NCBI GenBank assembly: GCA_038238015.1
Contig: JBBRYA010000052.1
Location: forward strand, 1 to 26,439
DNA from: DASQFQ01 sp038238015
GTDB taxonomy: Bacteria > Actinomycetota > Thermoleophilia > Solirubrobacterales > Solirubrobacteraceae
Length of the DNA stretch: 26,439 nucleotides
Reading direction: 5' to 3'
A model generated the notes under the pieces. The model was not told the DNA's origin, ran no database searches, and worked only from the letters and a program-made list of their open reading frames with translations. A program made the translations under genes and the position numbers. The first letter of the stretch is position 1; each line of letters begins with the position of its first letter. Below, piece by piece: positions 1-6,271 of this stretch.

Positions 1-250
1 CCCTAGTACGAGAGGACCGGGATGAACGCACCTCTGGTGTATCTGTTGTCCTGCCAAGGGCACTGCAGGTTAGCTACGTGCGGATCGGATAACCGCTGAA
101 GGCATCTAAGCGGGAAGCCGGCCTCGAGATGAGCTCTCCCATCCCCTTGAGGGAGTAAGACCCCTGGTAGACCACCAGGTTGATAGGCCGGATCTGGAAA
201 CGTGGTAACACGTGCAGGAGACCGGTACTAATGGGTCGAGGGCTTGACGG
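1..250 (+). rRNA. 23S ribosomal RNA, 3' end (partial)
   Basis: This is the last ~250 nt of 23S rRNA, cut by the left window edge. The universally conserved sarcin-ricin loop (AGTACGAGAGGACC) lies at 5-18, and the conserved domain VI tail runs to ACCGGTACTAATGGGTCGAG and GGCTTGAC at about 221-248. The exact 3' end is placed by analogy with other bacterial 23S genes and may be off by a few bases. Short open frames inside it are not genes. Confidence 0.97.
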
Positions 251-322
251 ATATTTTGATACCCGGATGTTGGCTGCTGTGTAGTTTTCAGGGCCCGCGG
301 AGCAGGCGTGGTCTCGCTTGAT
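251..322 (+). other. 23S-5S internal transcribed spacer
   Basis: This 72-nt spacer lies between the 23S 3' end and the 5S gene. It includes the AT-richer stretch ATATTTTGATA at 251-261, which is unusual for this GC-rich window. It has no tRNA-like cloverleaf and no open frame worth calling. It is presumably removed during rRNA processing. Confidence 0.8.
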
Positions 323-440
323 TTCCGGTGGCCTTGGCGTGGGGGAAACACCTCTTCCCATTCCGAACAGAGCAGTTAAGCCCCACAGCGCCGATGGTAC
401 TTGGCCCGCAAGGGCCCGGGAGAGTAGGTCGCCGCCGGTT
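323..440 (+). rRNA. rrf: 5S ribosomal RNA
   Basis: This is a complete 5S rRNA of about 118 nt. The terminal helix pairs CCGGTGGC (325-332) with GCCGCCGG (431-438). The conserved 5S core (CCATTCCGAACAGAGCAGTTAAG, split over 358-380) and the GATGGTACT / GAGAGTAGGTC segments are present. It follows the 23S gene by ~72 nt, as in a normal 16S-23S-5S operon. The precise ends are inferred from the terminal helix. Confidence 0.96.
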
Positions 441-449
441 CTTTCACCA

Positions 450-477
450 CACGAGCCGCCCCGCTGGGCGGCTCGTG
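450..477 (+). terminator. Strong hairpin terminator after the rRNA operon
   Basis: A perfect 12-bp GC-rich stem (450-461 with 466-477) closes on the 4-nt loop CGCT immediately after 5S. The tail (GTCGTTAAGG) has few T residues, so this is a hairpin-type actinobacterial terminator rather than a classic U-tract one. Confidence 0.75.
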
Positions 478-504
478 GTCGTTAAGGGGCTGCCGGCAGG
501 CCGT

Positions 505-510
505 TAGGGT
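505..510 (+). promoter_or_regulatory. -10 box TAGGGT for the GNAT gene (leaderless)
   Basis: TAGGGT lies 8 nt before the ATG at 519. Transcription starting about 7 nt downstream of the box would begin at or next to the start codon. No clear -35 box is seen. Confidence 0.6.
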
Positions 511-518
511 CAGCGCCA

Positions 519-1040
519 ATGGAGGCCGAGACCGAGCGCCTGTGGCTGCGGCCCTGGACCGACGAGCACACCGGCGCGCTGGCGGTGATCAACGCGGATC
601 CCGAAGTCGCCCGGTATCTGGGCGGCACTCCGTTCAGCCCCGCGGAGAGCGCCGAGCTGTCTGAGCGCCTGGCCGGCCACTGGGCGCGCTTCGGCTTCGG
701 CCTGTGGGCCGTGGTCGAGAGGGCGAGCGGCGACACGCTCGGCTGCGTCGGGCTCTCCCATCCGCTCTTTCTCCCCGAGCTCGCCGAAGAGGTCGAGGTC
801 GGCTGGCGGCTCGACAGCCGGGTGTGGGGTCGCGGCTACGCCACCGAGGCCGGCCAGGCGGCGCTCGCGTGGGGGTTCGGCGAGCTCGGCCTGACCCGCG
901 TGATCTCGATCATCGACCCCGCCAACGCCGCCTCGCTCGCCGTCGCGCGCAAGCTCGGGCTGACCGCCGGCCGGCGCACGAAGCACCCGCAGCGCGGCGG
1001 GGTCCTGGAGGTGATGCAGAAGCGCGCGAGCGGCGGCTAG
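519..1040 (+). CDS. GNAT N-acetyltransferase, RimJ/RimL type
   Basis: This 173-residue protein matches the RimJ/RimL-like branch of GNAT acetyltransferases, which transfer acetyl from acetyl-CoA to an amine, often a protein N-terminus or small molecule. It opens with the typical TERLWLRPW strand. The acetyl-CoA pyrophosphate loop is seen as WGRGYATEA at about residues 103-111, and the C-terminal NAASLAVARKLGL helix at 136-148. Length is normal for the family. The ATG is chosen because TAGGGT sits 8 nt upstream, giving a leaderless mRNA. It stands alone behind the rRNA terminator, so context does not reveal the substrate. Confidence 0.9.
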   Translation: MEAETERLWLRPWTDEHTGALAVINADPEVARYLGGTPFSPAESAELSERLAGHWARFGFGLWAVVERASGDTLGCVGLSHPLFLPELAEEVEVGWRLDSRVWGRGYATEAGQAALAWGFGELGLTRVISIIDPANAASLAVARKLGLTAGRRTKHPQRGGVLEVMQKRASGG

Positions 1041-1293
1041 TGAGGAGCGATCGCCCACCGGCTCGGCGCGGCCGTGGGGCGACGGGCGACGGCGAGGTCG
1101 ACTTTTTGCAGCTATGCGCTGCAGAGTGTCGAAGTCGGCAGCTTCGGCTCGATCGTGCGCGCCTTCGACGGCTGCCGTTCGCGATTGCACGGAGCGGCTC
1201 GCGGGCCGCCCGTGAAGGCGACCCGCGGGCAGTGAAGTTCACCCGCCCTCCCGGCGCGCCCGTCCTCCCAGACCGGGCACCGGGGGGCGGTGG
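1041..1293. other. Gene-free spacer with small palindromes
   Basis: I see no supportable gene here. It contains a 6-bp hairpin (TGCAGC 1107-1112 / GCTGCA 1118-1123) just after a TTTTT run. A crossed inverted-repeat pair follows (GTCGAAG 1128-1134 with CTTCGAC 1163-1169; CGGCAGC 1136-1142 with GCTGCCG 1171-1177). A perfect GTGAA-G-TTCAC palindrome at 1232-1242 is flanked by GGGC/GCCC and could end transcription of the possible minus-strand ORF that stops at 1294. Confidence 0.5.
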
Positions 1294-1563
1294 TCAGGGC
1301 CGCGGTGCCCGGTGTACCGGGCTCGTGCAGACCGGGGCGCGCGGCCGGACCGTCCCTGGGCGGCCTGCGCGCGGTTGACGATCGAGGCGTCGGCGATGCG
1401 GGTGCTCGGACGTGGGGGCGGCGAACGCCGGCCTGGTGGGGCCCGGCGCGGGTGCTGCTGCCTCGCCCAGCGTCGCGAACTCCAGCGCCGTGTCCACGGC
1501 GCCGCGCATCCGCTCGCGGAGCGAACGCTTGTTCGGGCGACTGGTGATCGTCGGGGGGAACAT
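1294..1563 (-). CDS. Possible small protein of unknown function
   Basis: This is an 89-residue minus-strand frame I do not recognise. Support comes from codon pattern and context: its first ~60 codons have third positions that are nearly all G or C, as in the neighbouring real genes, and a TAGCCT box lies 9 nt before its ATG, the same leaderless arrangement used by several genes here. The N-terminal third (MFPPTITSRPNKRSLRERMR, then an AVDTALEFATLGE helix) looks protein-like; the rest is Pro/Ala/Arg-rich and probably disordered. It is divergent from the thioesterase gene. Overlapping frames exist, so it may not be a gene at all. Confidence 0.4.
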   Translation of the reverse strand: MFPPTITSRPNKRSLRERMRGAVDTALEFATLGEAAAPAPGPTRPAFAAPTSEHPHRRRLDRQPRAGRPGTVRPRAPVCTSPVHRAPRP

Positions 1564-1572
1564 GTGTTCGCG

Positions 1573-1578
1573 AGGCTA
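1573..1578 (-). promoter_or_regulatory. -10 box TAGCCT for the possible small ORF
   Basis: On the minus strand TAGCCT is followed by 9 nt and then the ATG at 1563. This matches the leaderless spacing seen at better-supported genes in the window. Confidence 0.4.
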
Positions 1579-1606
1579 CGATCCGGGTCGGACGGAACCG
1601 GCCTCC

Positions 1607-1622
1607 TGCAAGCGATCTTGCA
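1607..1622. promoter_or_regulatory. Perfect palindrome TGCAAG-CGAT-CTTGCA, candidate operator
   Basis: A 6+6 inverted repeat with a 4-nt centre abuts the thioesterase -10 box (TAGGCT, 1623-1628). It lies between the two divergent start sites at 1563 and 1635. Its position and symmetry fit a dimeric repressor site; the regulator is unknown. Confidence 0.45.
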
Positions 1623-1628
1623 TAGGCT
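1623..1628 (+). promoter_or_regulatory. -10 box TAGGCT for the thioesterase gene
   Basis: TAGGCT lies 6 nt before the GTG at 1635, implying a leaderless transcript. The palindrome at 1607-1622 touches its upstream edge. Confidence 0.55.
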
Positions 1629-1634
1629 CGCGCG

Positions 1635-2048
1635 GTGGGCCGCTCGCACACGCACCGGCTGCGCGTCCGCTACGGGGAGTGCGACGCCCAGGGCGTCGTC
1701 TTCAACGCCAACTACTTCGCCTACTTCGACATCGCGCTGACCGAGCTGTGGCGCGAGGCGCTGGGCGGCTACACGGCGATGCTCGACACCGGGGTCGACA
1801 TGGTGGTCGCCCGGGCGTCGGCGGACTTCCGCGGCGCCGCGCGCTTCGACGATGCGCTGGACGTCGAGATCGAGGTGGTGCGCCTGGGAACCACAAGCCT
1901 CGTCACCGGGCTGAGGATCCGCCGCGACGGCGCGCTGCTGGTCGAGGGCGAGATGGTCCACGTCTTCGTCGACCGAGCCACGCTGGCCAAGACGCCGGTT
2001 CCCGCGGACATCCGTGCGGCGCTGACCGCTCCGGTCAGCCGATCGTGA
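1635..2048 (+). CDS. Acyl-CoA thioesterase, 4HBT/YbgC hotdog family
   Basis: This 137-residue single-hotdog protein belongs to the 4-hydroxybenzoyl-CoA thioesterase/YbgC group, which hydrolyses acyl-CoA thioesters in the cytoplasm. The signature YGECDAQGVV (residues 13-22) carries the expected catalytic Asp17 and is followed by NANYFAYFD before the long central helix. Length is typical. The GTG start is supported by the TAGGCT box 6 nt upstream. Its 3' end overlaps the convergent mnhD gene by 14 bp, so no terminator fits between them. The natural acyl substrate cannot be read from the sequence. Confidence 0.9.
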   Translation: MGRSHTHRLRVRYGECDAQGVVFNANYFAYFDIALTELWREALGGYTAMLDTGVDMVVARASADFRGAARFDDALDVEIEVVRLGTTSLVTGLRIRRDGALLVEGEMVHVFVDRATLAKTPVPADIRAALTAPVSRS

Positions 2049-3867
2049 CCGCGAACAGGCCGCCGAGCGTCACCGCCCCCACCACCAGCCACGTGACGTA
2101 GTCGCCGACGCGGCCGCTGTGGAGCGCGCGAAGGCTGGTCAGCGCCGCACTGGCCCGGCGCTCGAGGCGGGGGGCGAGCGCGGCGCGGATGCGACCGTGC
2201 GTGAGCGCGAGCGCGGCGAGGGCGATGGCACCGGCGATCGAGAGCGACCCGAAGAGCCAGTCCAGGGCCTCCGGCCCCTTCGCGGCGGCGGCCGGGAGCG
2301 GGCCCGAGGGCCGCCCGCCCAGCACCGTCGCGACGTAGCCGGGCCGGTCGGCGAAGCGCATCGCCGCCGCCTGGACGCGGTCGGGGAGCCCGGGCACGAG
2401 CCCGACGCCCAGCCCGGCGATCATCAGCACGACGGCCGGGATGGTCATGGTCCGCGGGACGACGTCACGGCTGGCGTCGAGCTCCAGATCCGCCTCGTCG
2501 CCGACGACCGAGTAGGGGTCGGGACCGTGATCGTCGCGCACGCCCCAGCCCCGGTAGATGCGCCCCGCGGCGCGCAGGACGGCGCCTCCGGTGATCGCCG
2601 AGGCCAGCACGAACACCGCCGCCAGCCAGCCGTAGCCGTGGGCCTTGGCCGAGCCCTCGATCAGCGCCTTGCCGAGGAACGGGCCGAAGGGCGGCAGCGA
2701 GGCCAGTGCGAGCCCGCCGAGCGCCATCAGCGTCCCGCTGATCGGCAGGTCGCGCCCGCGCCCGTGCAGCGTGTGCTCGTCGACGCTGGCGAAGCGATGC
2801 CCGAGGATCCCGACGCACACGAACAGCGCCGCCTTGACCGAGCCGTCGGCGACCACGTAGATCGCGGTCCCTCCGAGCCCCACGGGGTCGAGCATCGCGA
2901 TCCCGCACAGGAACAGCCCCGCGTGGCTGATGGTCGCGAAGGCGAGCATGCGCTTGAGGTGGCGCTGCACGAAGCACATGACCGCGCCGAGCAGGGCCGT
3001 GATCACGCCGGCTCCGACCAGGATCGCCCGCAGTGCCTCGTCCGCGCCGTCGAGCGCGCCGGAGAAGACCGTCCAGTAGACGCGGGCCAGCGCGAACAGC
3101 CCGAGCTCGCTCATCGCCGCCGACAGCAGCAGGCAGACGGGCGTCGGCGCCACCGCGTAGGCGTCGGCGAGCCAGAAGTGGAAGGGCACGATCGCGGCCT
3201 TGACCAGGAACCCGACCACGATCAGCGTGAACGCGCCGACCACGAGGGAGTCCGCGGCGTGCCCCGCGAGCGTCTGGCCGATCTGGGCCATGTTCAGCGC
3301 GCCGGTCCGCGCGTACAGCAGGGCGATCCCCGTGAGCACGAAGAAGCCGCCGATGCTGTTGGTCACCGCGAAGTTCAGGGTGCCCTGGAGCGGGCCCTCC
3401 TCCTGGAGGTCATAGGCGGTCAGCGCGTAGGACGTGACGCTCAGCAGCTCGAAGAAGACGAACAGGTTGAACAGGTCGCCCGTCAGGCTGAAGCCGACCG
3501 CGGCGGCCAGGAAGACGAGCATCAGCGTGTGGAAGAGCGGCCCGACCACCGTGAAGTAGCGCCACGAGAAGGCGAAGGCCACGACGAACAGGAAGCCGAT
3601 GAACACCGCCAGGCCGGCGCTGAACGGGTCCACGGCGAAGTCGACCCCGAGCGCGATGCCGCGGTGGGGCCTCCAGCCGCCGAACCAGTGCAGGACGGTC
3701 CCGTCGCGCGCCTTCAGCAGCAGCGCCACGCCCAGCGCGGTCACGACGACCGCGGCGGCGCCCGACCAGACGTCGGTGAAGCGCCGCCCCGCCACAGTGC
3801 TGGCGGCCACGAGGCCGGCGGCCGCGAGCAGCGGAACCGCCACGGCCAGGGCGGGCAGCGCGTTCAT
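2035..3867 (-). CDS. mnhD: Cation/proton antiporter subunit MnhD-like (MbhH/NuoM type)
   Basis: This 610-residue polytopic membrane protein belongs to the proton-translocating family shared by Mrp/Mnh antiporters and complex I (NuoL/M/N). Expected charged residues lie in hydrophobic segments: Glu140 (FFELLS), Lys223 before PFHFWL, a KRMLAFATISH segment (305-315) and Lys400 (LGK). It is about 100 residues longer than usual MnhD. The tail holds two or three more hydrophobic segments and ends with LHSGRVGDYVTWLV, resembling NuoL/MnhA C-termini. The ATG overlaps the mnhC stop (ATGA). It is the last gene of the antiporter operon and overlaps the convergent thioesterase gene by 14 bp. Confidence 0.93.
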   Translation of the reverse strand: MNALPALAVAVPLLAAAGLVAASTVAGRRFTDVWSGAAAVVVTALGVALLLKARDGTVLHWFGGWRPHRGIALGVDFAVDPFSAGLAVFIGFLFVVAFAFSWRYFTVVGPLFHTLMLVFLAAAVGFSLTGDLFNLFVFFELLSVTSYALTAYDLQEEGPLQGTLNFAVTNSIGGFFVLTGIALLYARTGALNMAQIGQTLAGHAADSLVVGAFTLIVVGFLVKAAIVPFHFWLADAYAVAPTPVCLLLSAAMSELGLFALARVYWTVFSGALDGADEALRAILVGAGVITALLGAVMCFVQRHLKRMLAFATISHAGLFLCGIAMLDPVGLGGTAIYVVADGSVKAALFVCVGILGHRFASVDEHTLHGRGRDLPISGTLMALGGLALASLPPFGPFLGKALIEGSAKAHGYGWLAAVFVLASAITGGAVLRAAGRIYRGWGVRDDHGPDPYSVVGDEADLELDASRDVVPRTMTIPAVVLMIAGLGVGLVPGLPDRVQAAAMRFADRPGYVATVLGGRPSGPLPAAAAKGPEALDWLFGSLSIAGAIALAALALTHGRIRAALAPRLERRASAALTSLRALHSGRVGDYVTWLVVGAVTLGGLFAVTIG

Positions 3868-4208
3868 CCGCGCAGCGGGTGCAGGTCGTCGGGGTCCAGC
3901 GACCCATGGCGCTTGTTGAGCTGCACGGCGACCGCCAGCAGCAGCGCGGTCACCGTCGTCCCGACCACGACGTCGGTGAGCGTGAGCGCCTGGACGATCG
4001 GGTCCACCGCGCGCGGCGAGGGCGGCTGGTCGGCGAACACCGGGGCTGAGCCGCCGGATTTGTAGCCGATCGCGAGCAGGAGCACGTAGGTCGAGGACTG
4101 CACGACCGAGAGGCAGATGATCAGGTGGACGAGGTGGCGGCTCGTCACGATGCCGTAGAGGCCGACCACCAGCACCCAGGCGGCGACGGCGAAGGGGAGG
4201 AAGCTCAC
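3864..4208 (-). CDS. mnhC: Antiporter subunit MnhC (NuoK-like)
   Basis: This 114-residue protein with three predicted membrane helices matches MnhC/MrpC, the NuoK homologue. Conserved segments include LYGIVTSRHLVHLIICLSVV near the N-terminus and the DPIVQALTLTDVVVG stretch (69-83) before the last helix, typical of MnhC. I chose the GTG at 4208 because it overlaps the stop of the MnhB fusion gene (GTGA), the coupling used throughout this operon, and gives the usual MnhC length. A frame continues further upstream, but that part is out-of-frame shadow of the mnhB gene. Confidence 0.92.
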   Translation of the reverse strand: MSFLPFAVAAWVLVVGLYGIVTSRHLVHLIICLSVVQSSTYVLLLAIGYKSGGSAPVFADQPPSPRAVDPIVQALTLTDVVVGTTVTALLLAVAVQLNKRHGSLDPDDLHPLRG

Positions 4209-4975
4209 TTCTGCTGCGACCCCTTGTCGCTGCGTACGACCAGCGTCTGCTGGAGGAACTCCGAGACCATCAGCGCGAAGCCGCCTGACACGGCGAGCCC
4301 GACGGCGCAGCTGGCCAGCGGGATCGTGCCCGCCGAGAGCAGCTTGCCCATGCTGCCGAGCGGCAGCACGTTCTCGAAGAACGCCCCGCCGAACACCAGG
4401 CCGCTGATGCCGATCAGCGTCAGCCCCGCGCCGCCGAGGCCCTCGGCGAGCTCGTTGAGCCACATCGGCCCGACGCGCCGCAGGGTCGAGTAGTGGTCGG
4501 CGAGGTAGACCAGCAGCAGCGCCGTCGCGAGGATCACGCCGCCCTGGAAGCCGCCGCCGGGCGTCTGGTGCCCGTGCACCACCACATAGAGCCCGATCAG
4601 GACCGTCGGTCCGACCACGCCGAGGCCGGCGACGCCGGTCGCCACGCTGGCCGAGGGCACGTGGCGCCCCGTCGTCTCGTCGTCGGGCTCCTCCTCGTGC
4701 TCGCCGCCGAGGCGCCGCAGCAGCGTCGCGACGCCCACCACCGCGGCGAGCAGGATGAACTCCTCGCCCAGCGTGTCGATCGCTCGGTAGTCGAAGTTCA
4801 CGGCGCTGACCACGGCCGTCGCCTGGCGCTCGGGGATCGAGACGCGGTTGAGGATGTCGCCGTAGGGCCCGCGGTAGTGCCCGAAGTCGGGGAGGCCGGC
4901 GTAGCTGTAGAGCAGCAGCGCGAGCAGCCCGGCGCCGGCGATCAGGAACACGGTCCGCCGCGTGGACGCGCTCAC
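4205..4975 (-). CDS. mnhB: MbhE-MnhB fusion subunit of the antiporter
   Basis: This 256-residue membrane protein combines two modules. Residues 1-95 look like MbhE (equivalent to the end of MnhA): one N-terminal helix, an extracytoplasmic stretch, then DTLGEEFILLAAVVGVATLL. Residues ~110-250 are MnhB, with LYVVVHGHQTPGGGFQGGVI at about 129-148. An acidic linker (EHEEEPDDE) joins them. In the Thermococcus membrane-bound hydrogenase these are separate subunits, MbhE and MbhF. The GTG start overlaps the stop of the preceding small gene (GTGA). The open frame extends further 5', but that part has shadow-frame composition. Confidence 0.88.
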   Translation of the reverse strand: MSASTRRTVFLIAGAGLLALLLYSYAGLPDFGHYRGPYGDILNRVSIPERQATAVVSAVNFDYRAIDTLGEEFILLAAVVGVATLLRRLGGEHEEEPDDETTGRHVPSASVATGVAGLGVVGPTVLIGLYVVVHGHQTPGGGFQGGVILATALLLVYLADHYSTLRRVGPMWLNELAEGLGGAGLTLIGISGLVFGGAFFENVLPLGSMGKLLSAGTIPLASCAVGLAVSGGFALMVSEFLQQTLVVRSDKGSQQK

Positions 4976-5208
4976 TCGTCGCTCCGGATCTTCGCCAGCG
5001 CGAGCAGGATCATCAGCGGCAGCGCGACGGCGCCCACGGCCGTCTGGGACAGCGCCACGTCGGGCGCCTGCAGCACGAAGAAGAGGATGCCGAGCACGAG
5101 CCCGTAGATGCTCGCGACCATCGCCTGGCGAAGCGGGTCGCGGGTCAGCACCACGCTGGTCGCCACGCCCGCCACCAGCAGCAGAGCGACGGACTGCAGG
5201 ACGCTCAC
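4972..5208 (-). CDS. MbhD-like subunit (DUF4040), MnhA C-terminal-domain equivalent
   Basis: This 78-residue protein has two or three hydrophobic helices, with the sequence QAPDVALSQTAVGAVALPL typical of the DUF4040/MbhD family. In standard Mrp antiporters this domain is part of the C-terminal half of MnhA; here it is a free-standing gene. The GTG start overlaps the mnhG stop (GTGA) and its stop overlaps the next GTG start, so translation is probably coupled on both sides. Its presence without the NuoL-like half of MnhA is the main reason to compare the cluster with Mbh rather than canonical Mrp. Confidence 0.87.
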   Translation of the reverse strand: MSVLQSVALLLVAGVATSVVLTRDPLRQAMVASIYGLVLGILFFVLQAPDVALSQTAVGAVALPLMILLALAKIRSDE

Positions 5209-5537
5209 CGGCGCGGCTCCTCGACGCCCTCGAGCTCATCGGGCAGGACCTTCCAGCCGTCGCAAGCGCGCACGCGCGCTGCGCGGGCGGTCGCGTGGGT
5301 CAGCACCGGCGTGGTCACGATGACGATCAGCGCGACGAGCACGGACTTCAGGCTCGCGGCCGACAGCGGCTCCTCGACGAGCACCGCGGCCGCGAACAGC
5401 ACCGGGGCGAGCGTGCTCGCCGGCGCCGTGAAGTGCAGGCGATCCAGCGCGTCGCGCATGAGCAGCACGCCGGCGCAGCTCAGCGCCACCGTGGCCACGC
5501 CGAGGCCGAGCAGGACGGCGACGATCACCTCGCGCAC
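5205..5537 (-). CDS. mnhG: Antiporter subunit MnhG
   Basis: This 110-residue protein has three hydrophobic helices and the MnhG/PhaG hallmark MRDALDRLHFTAPASTLAPVL (split at about residues 27-47). It is a small accessory subunit of the membrane antiporter complex. The GTG start lies 1 nt after the mnhF stop. A polar tail (ACDGWKVLPDELEGVEEPRR) extends into the cytoplasm by inference. Its stop overlaps the next gene by 4 nt. Confidence 0.92.
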   Translation of the reverse strand: MREVIVAVLLGLGVATVALSCAGVLLMRDALDRLHFTAPASTLAPVLFAAAVLVEEPLSAASLKSVLVALIVIVTTPVLTHATARAARVRACDGWKVLPDELEGVEEPRR

Positions 5538-5538
5538 G

Positions 5539-5790
5539 TCAGATCCACCGTTCCAGGAAGCGCGCGAAGGCCAGCGCTCCGGCGAAGGACAACACCGCGC
5601 TGACCAGCGCCAGGTCGAAGAACGGGTCGCGCCGGTAGCCCTGGGCGAGCGCCAGGAGCGCCAGCGTCGTGATCGTCGAGGCCAGCTCGAGCGCCACGAG
5701 CGCGTCCATCGGACCGCGGCGAACGCACACCACGACGCACGGCACGATCGCGAGGAGCAGCGCGGTGGCCGCCCACAGCCAGGCGTTCAT
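5539..5790 (-). CDS. mnhF: Antiporter subunit MnhF
   Basis: This 83-residue, three-helix membrane protein matches MnhF/PhaF, with the RRGPMDALVALELAS segment (24-38) characteristic of the family and RDPFFDLALVSAVLSF towards the end. Length is typical (about 80-95). The ATG at 5790 overlaps the mnhE stop (ATGA). The open frame continues upstream through mnhE and the dehydrogenase gene in a shadow frame, so the short start is the correct one. Confidence 0.92.
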   Translation of the reverse strand: MNAWLWAATALLLAIVPCVVVCVRRGPMDALVALELASTITTLALLALAQGYRRDPFFDLALVSAVLSFAGALAFARFLERWI

Positions 5791-6269
5791 CGCGCGCCCC
5801 AATCGGTGCGCGGAGGGGCGTCGCCGGGGATCAGCTCGTGTACCAGCACGACGTCGTGCTCCTCGTCGAAGCCGACGACGAAGGAGTTGGGCGCCGCGGA
5901 GCCCAGGACCTTCTCGAGCACCCGCCGGCTGGAGGCCTGCACCTCGTCGCCATGGGCCACGGGGTAGGCGATGCAGCGCATCCGGCCGCCGACGCGCTCG
6001 CCGCGGGCGGCGCGCCACACGAGCGGGATCAGCCGCAGCGTGTCGGCGAGGACGGCGCGTGCGAGCGCGGGCAGCTGCGTCACCCAGCGCGCGCCGGGGG
6101 AGAAGTGGATTGGGCCGTGGCTTCGCATCACCTCGGCCGCGGTGGCGCCCAGCGCAGCGCAGAGCGCGCCGGTGACGAGCTCGGAGGCTTCGAGCTTGAA
6201 GACCAGCCCGACGTAGAGAACCCAGAGGACCACCCACCACGCGAGCCAGAAGAGCACGCGGTGGCGCAC
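5787..6269 (-). CDS. mnhE: Antiporter subunit MnhE
   Basis: This 160-residue protein matches MnhE/MrpE: two or three N-terminal membrane helices (FWLAWWVVLWVLYVGLVF at residues 7-24, followed by a second helix) and a soluble C-terminal domain. Family MnhE proteins are about 160 residues. The GTG start lies 2 nt after the dehydrogenase stop, so the antiporter genes are very probably on the same mRNA as that gene. No promoter is visible in the 2-nt gap. Confidence 0.88.
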   Translation of the reverse strand: MRHRVLFWLAWWVVLWVLYVGLVFKLEASELVTGALCAALGATAAEVMRSHGPIHFSPGARWVTQLPALARAVLADTLRLIPLVWRAARGERVGGRMRCIAYPVAHGDEVQASSRRVLEKVLGSAAPNSFVVGFDEEHDVVLVHELIPGDAPPRTDWGAR

Positions 6270-6271
6270 GC

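Noticed and set aside
251..322. A tRNA in the 23S-5S spacer
   Set aside because: There is no acceptor stem, T-loop or CCA-like end, and the spacer is only 72 nt.
1103..1123. TTTTT plus hairpin as a Rho-independent terminator
   Set aside because: The T run precedes the hairpin on the plus strand and becomes A residues after it on the minus strand, so it is wrong for a terminator in either direction.
2119..4065. A 648-codon open frame on the plus strand
   Set aside because: It lies antisense to mnhD and mnhC. Its translation is a low-complexity mix of Arg, Glu, Gln, Asp and Gly typical of the complement of GC-rich membrane-protein codons; the minus-strand proteins are clearly real.
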